Shown here: one piece after another, positions 12,178-13,224 of the stretch
How the letters are laid out: every line of letters begins with the position of its first letter
Position numbering within the stretch: the first letter of the stretch is position 1
Origin: an uncultured Cloacibacillus sp.
Lineage (GTDB): Bacteria; Synergistota; Synergistia; Synergistales; Synergistaceae
Direction of reading: 5' to 3'
Assembly (NCBI GenBank): GCA_934511335.1
Contig: CAKSWL010000036.1
Coordinates: 1 to 13,224 of the forward strand
DNA length: 13,224 bases
Translations under genes and position numbers: made by a program
Notes under the pieces: model-generated
Databases searched by the model: none
What the model saw: the letters and a program-made list of their open reading frames with translations, nothing else
Told to the model about the DNA's origin: nothing

Positions 12178-13224
12178 ATGATGAGAGGCGAAACTAACGA
12201 CGAATGGAAGACTACCGCCTGCCCCTATGACTGCCCCTGTACCTGTTCGATGCTCGCGCGGGAAAACGGGGGAAAGATCGAGCTGCGCGCAAATCCGGCA
12301 AACAGTCAGTGCGCCTTTCTTTGCGTTAAAGGACTGCGCTTCGCGCAGCGGATCGACGACCCGCGGCGGCTTCTCCAGCCGCTGCGGCGGCACGCGACGG
12401 GCTGGGAAAAAATTTCCTGGGACGAGGCGCTCTCCCTGTGGGCGGAGAAGATCTCTGCGGCGGCGGCGCGATACGGCCCACTTTCCGTGATGTCGCTCTC
12501 CGGCGCGGGCTCTTTGACATTTTCCAAACAGCTGATCCCCGCCTTCTACGCCGCCCTCGGCGGCTTCACGACGACAAAGGGCGGCCTCTGCTCATCTATC
12601 GGCTCGGCGGGGCTGAAAGAGTCCACCTGCGGCTTCGGCGTGCCGTATATTCCGCTGGAAGAGGTCTCCAAGGCGCGCGGCGTCTTGCTCTGGGGGCGCA
12701 ACAGCCGCCACACGCAGCCGCAGATGGCGCCCTGCCTTGAAGCGGTGCGCCGCGCCGGCGGCGAAACGGCGAGTATTGAGGTGCGCCTCTCCGCGACGGC
12801 GGCGCGCAGCGACCGGTTTTGGCGGATCGCGCCCGGCGGCGACTGGGCGCTGGCCGCCTGGCTCTGCCGCCGGCTCGTCGAAGAACAGAAAGACTGCCAT
12901 AGCTGGCGCGCGCGGGCGGTGAACCCCGAAGAATTTCTCGCGGCGCTCTCCGGCATGGATGAAGAGGGGCTGCCCGCACAGGCGGGGATTGACCGCGAAA
13001 CGGCGGAGGAAATATACCGCTGGCTCATAGCACACCGCCCCGTCACTCACATTCCCGCTTACGGCGCGCAGCGATATCTTCACGGAGATATGCAGTTCCG
13101 TTGGATATTCGCACTCGCGGTGCTCTGCGGCGGATTCGAGGACGCAAGAGCGGGCCTTTCTTTCAGCAAAGATGAGGGCGCGCTCTTCCCCACGGGACTC
13201 TTTGAACTGGGCGACGTCCGCCGC
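12178..13224 (+). CDS. Molybdenum/tungsten bis-MGD oxidoreductase (DMSO reductase family), N-terminal part
   Basis: The gene enters from ATG 12178 (or the adjacent ATG 12181) and is open to the window's end: 349 codons of a protein usually of 650-800 or more. An in-frame TAA at 12160-12162 excludes a longer start. The N-terminus has the [4Fe-4S] motif C15-x3-C19-x3-C23 ... C49 (CPYDCPCTC and FLCVKG), with extra Cys at 21 and 45. The usual DPRRLLQPLRR follows. Cys138 in GGLCSSIGSAG stands where the family supplies the Mo/W ligand, and LWGRNSRHTQP (171-181) matches the MGD-binding 'WG-x-N' motif. There is no Tat or Sec signal, so it should be cytoplasmic. The substrate cannot be told from this part. 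No Shine-Dalgarno precedes the ATG. Codon use is very GC-rich, like its neighbours. Confidence 0.9.
   Translation, partial: MMRGETNDEWKTTACPYDCPCTCSMLARENGGKIELRANPANSQCAFLCVKGLRFAQRIDDPRRLLQPLRRHATGWEKISWDEALSLWAEKISAAAARYGPLSVMSLSGAGSLTFSKQLIPAFYAALGGFTTTKGGLCSSIGSAGLKESTCGFGVPYIPLEEVSKARGVLLWGRNSRHTQPQMAPCLEAVRRAGGETASIEVRLSATAARSDRFWRIAPGGDWALAAWLCRRLVEEQKDCHSWRARAVNPEEFLAALSGMDEEGLPAQAGIDRETAEEIYRWLIAHRPVTHIPAYGAQRYLHGDMQFRWIFALAVLCGGFEDARAGLSFSKDEGALFPTGLFELGDVRR

Noticed and set aside
12546..13083. Minus-strand open frames under the oxidoreductase
   Set aside because: They are shadows of a clear plus-strand gene with intact Fe-S and MGD motifs.
1..13224. CRISPR arrays, insertion sequences, prophage or defence genes
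   Set aside because: I saw no spaced direct repeats, transposase motifs or terminal inverted repeats; the content is housekeeping and metabolic.

Overview
The window reads as chromosomal DNA of a GC-rich diderm (outer-membrane) bacterium. It carries LPS-export genes (lptA-like, lptB) and the lipid II flippase murJ next to genes common in anaerobes and Gram-positives (rex, a NuoE-like subunit, pyrR, a Thermus-type pyrE). That mix suits the Synergistota (for example Cloacibacillus or Synergistes relatives). This placement is inferred from gene content only.

Nearly everything lies on the minus strand, so the order of transcription runs from high to low coordinates. At the right end a plus-strand molybdenum/tungsten bis-MGD oxidoreductase gene starts at 12178 and runs off the window. 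It diverges from the pyrimidine operon. That operon is pyrR-pyrB-pyrC-pyrF-pyrE (11821 to 7617), followed without a gap by a ZnuA-like secreted protein gene (to 6744). It has a strong promoter (TTGCAC-N17-TATAAT, 12031-12003) overlapped by a LacI/PurR-type palindrome. Its leader holds a 23-codon open reading frame with a good ribosome binding site, a U-run and a stop codon at the foot of an intrinsic terminator. This is the layout of the UTP-sensitive attenuator of enteric pyrBI, here placed in front of pyrR. The genes supply UMP-synthesis steps 2 (pyrB), 3 (pyrC), 5 (pyrE) and 6 (pyrF); carAB and pyrD are not in the window.

Next comes an envelope operon, lptA-like - lptB - murJ (6609 to 3186), joined by TAATG and TGATG stop/start overlaps, with its own candidate promoter at 6726-6699. 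After it lie a secreted protein of unknown function (2996-2448), a small Cys-rich zinc-ribbon gene overlapping its end, and tsaD (2269-1238), which makes the tRNA t6A modification.

After about 290 bp with no convincing gene come rex (878-222), with a clear promoter embedded in paired TATCGATA palindromes, and the first 35 codons of a NuoE-like [2Fe-2S] subunit. Rex senses NADH/NAD+ and typically controls hydrogenase and NADH dehydrogenase genes, so this pair makes functional sense.

The most interesting points are the leader-peptide attenuator before pyrR, the operator on the pyr promoter, the rex operator, a 14-bp perfect inverted repeat between pyrC and pyrF, and an apparently leaderless oxidoreductase mRNA.
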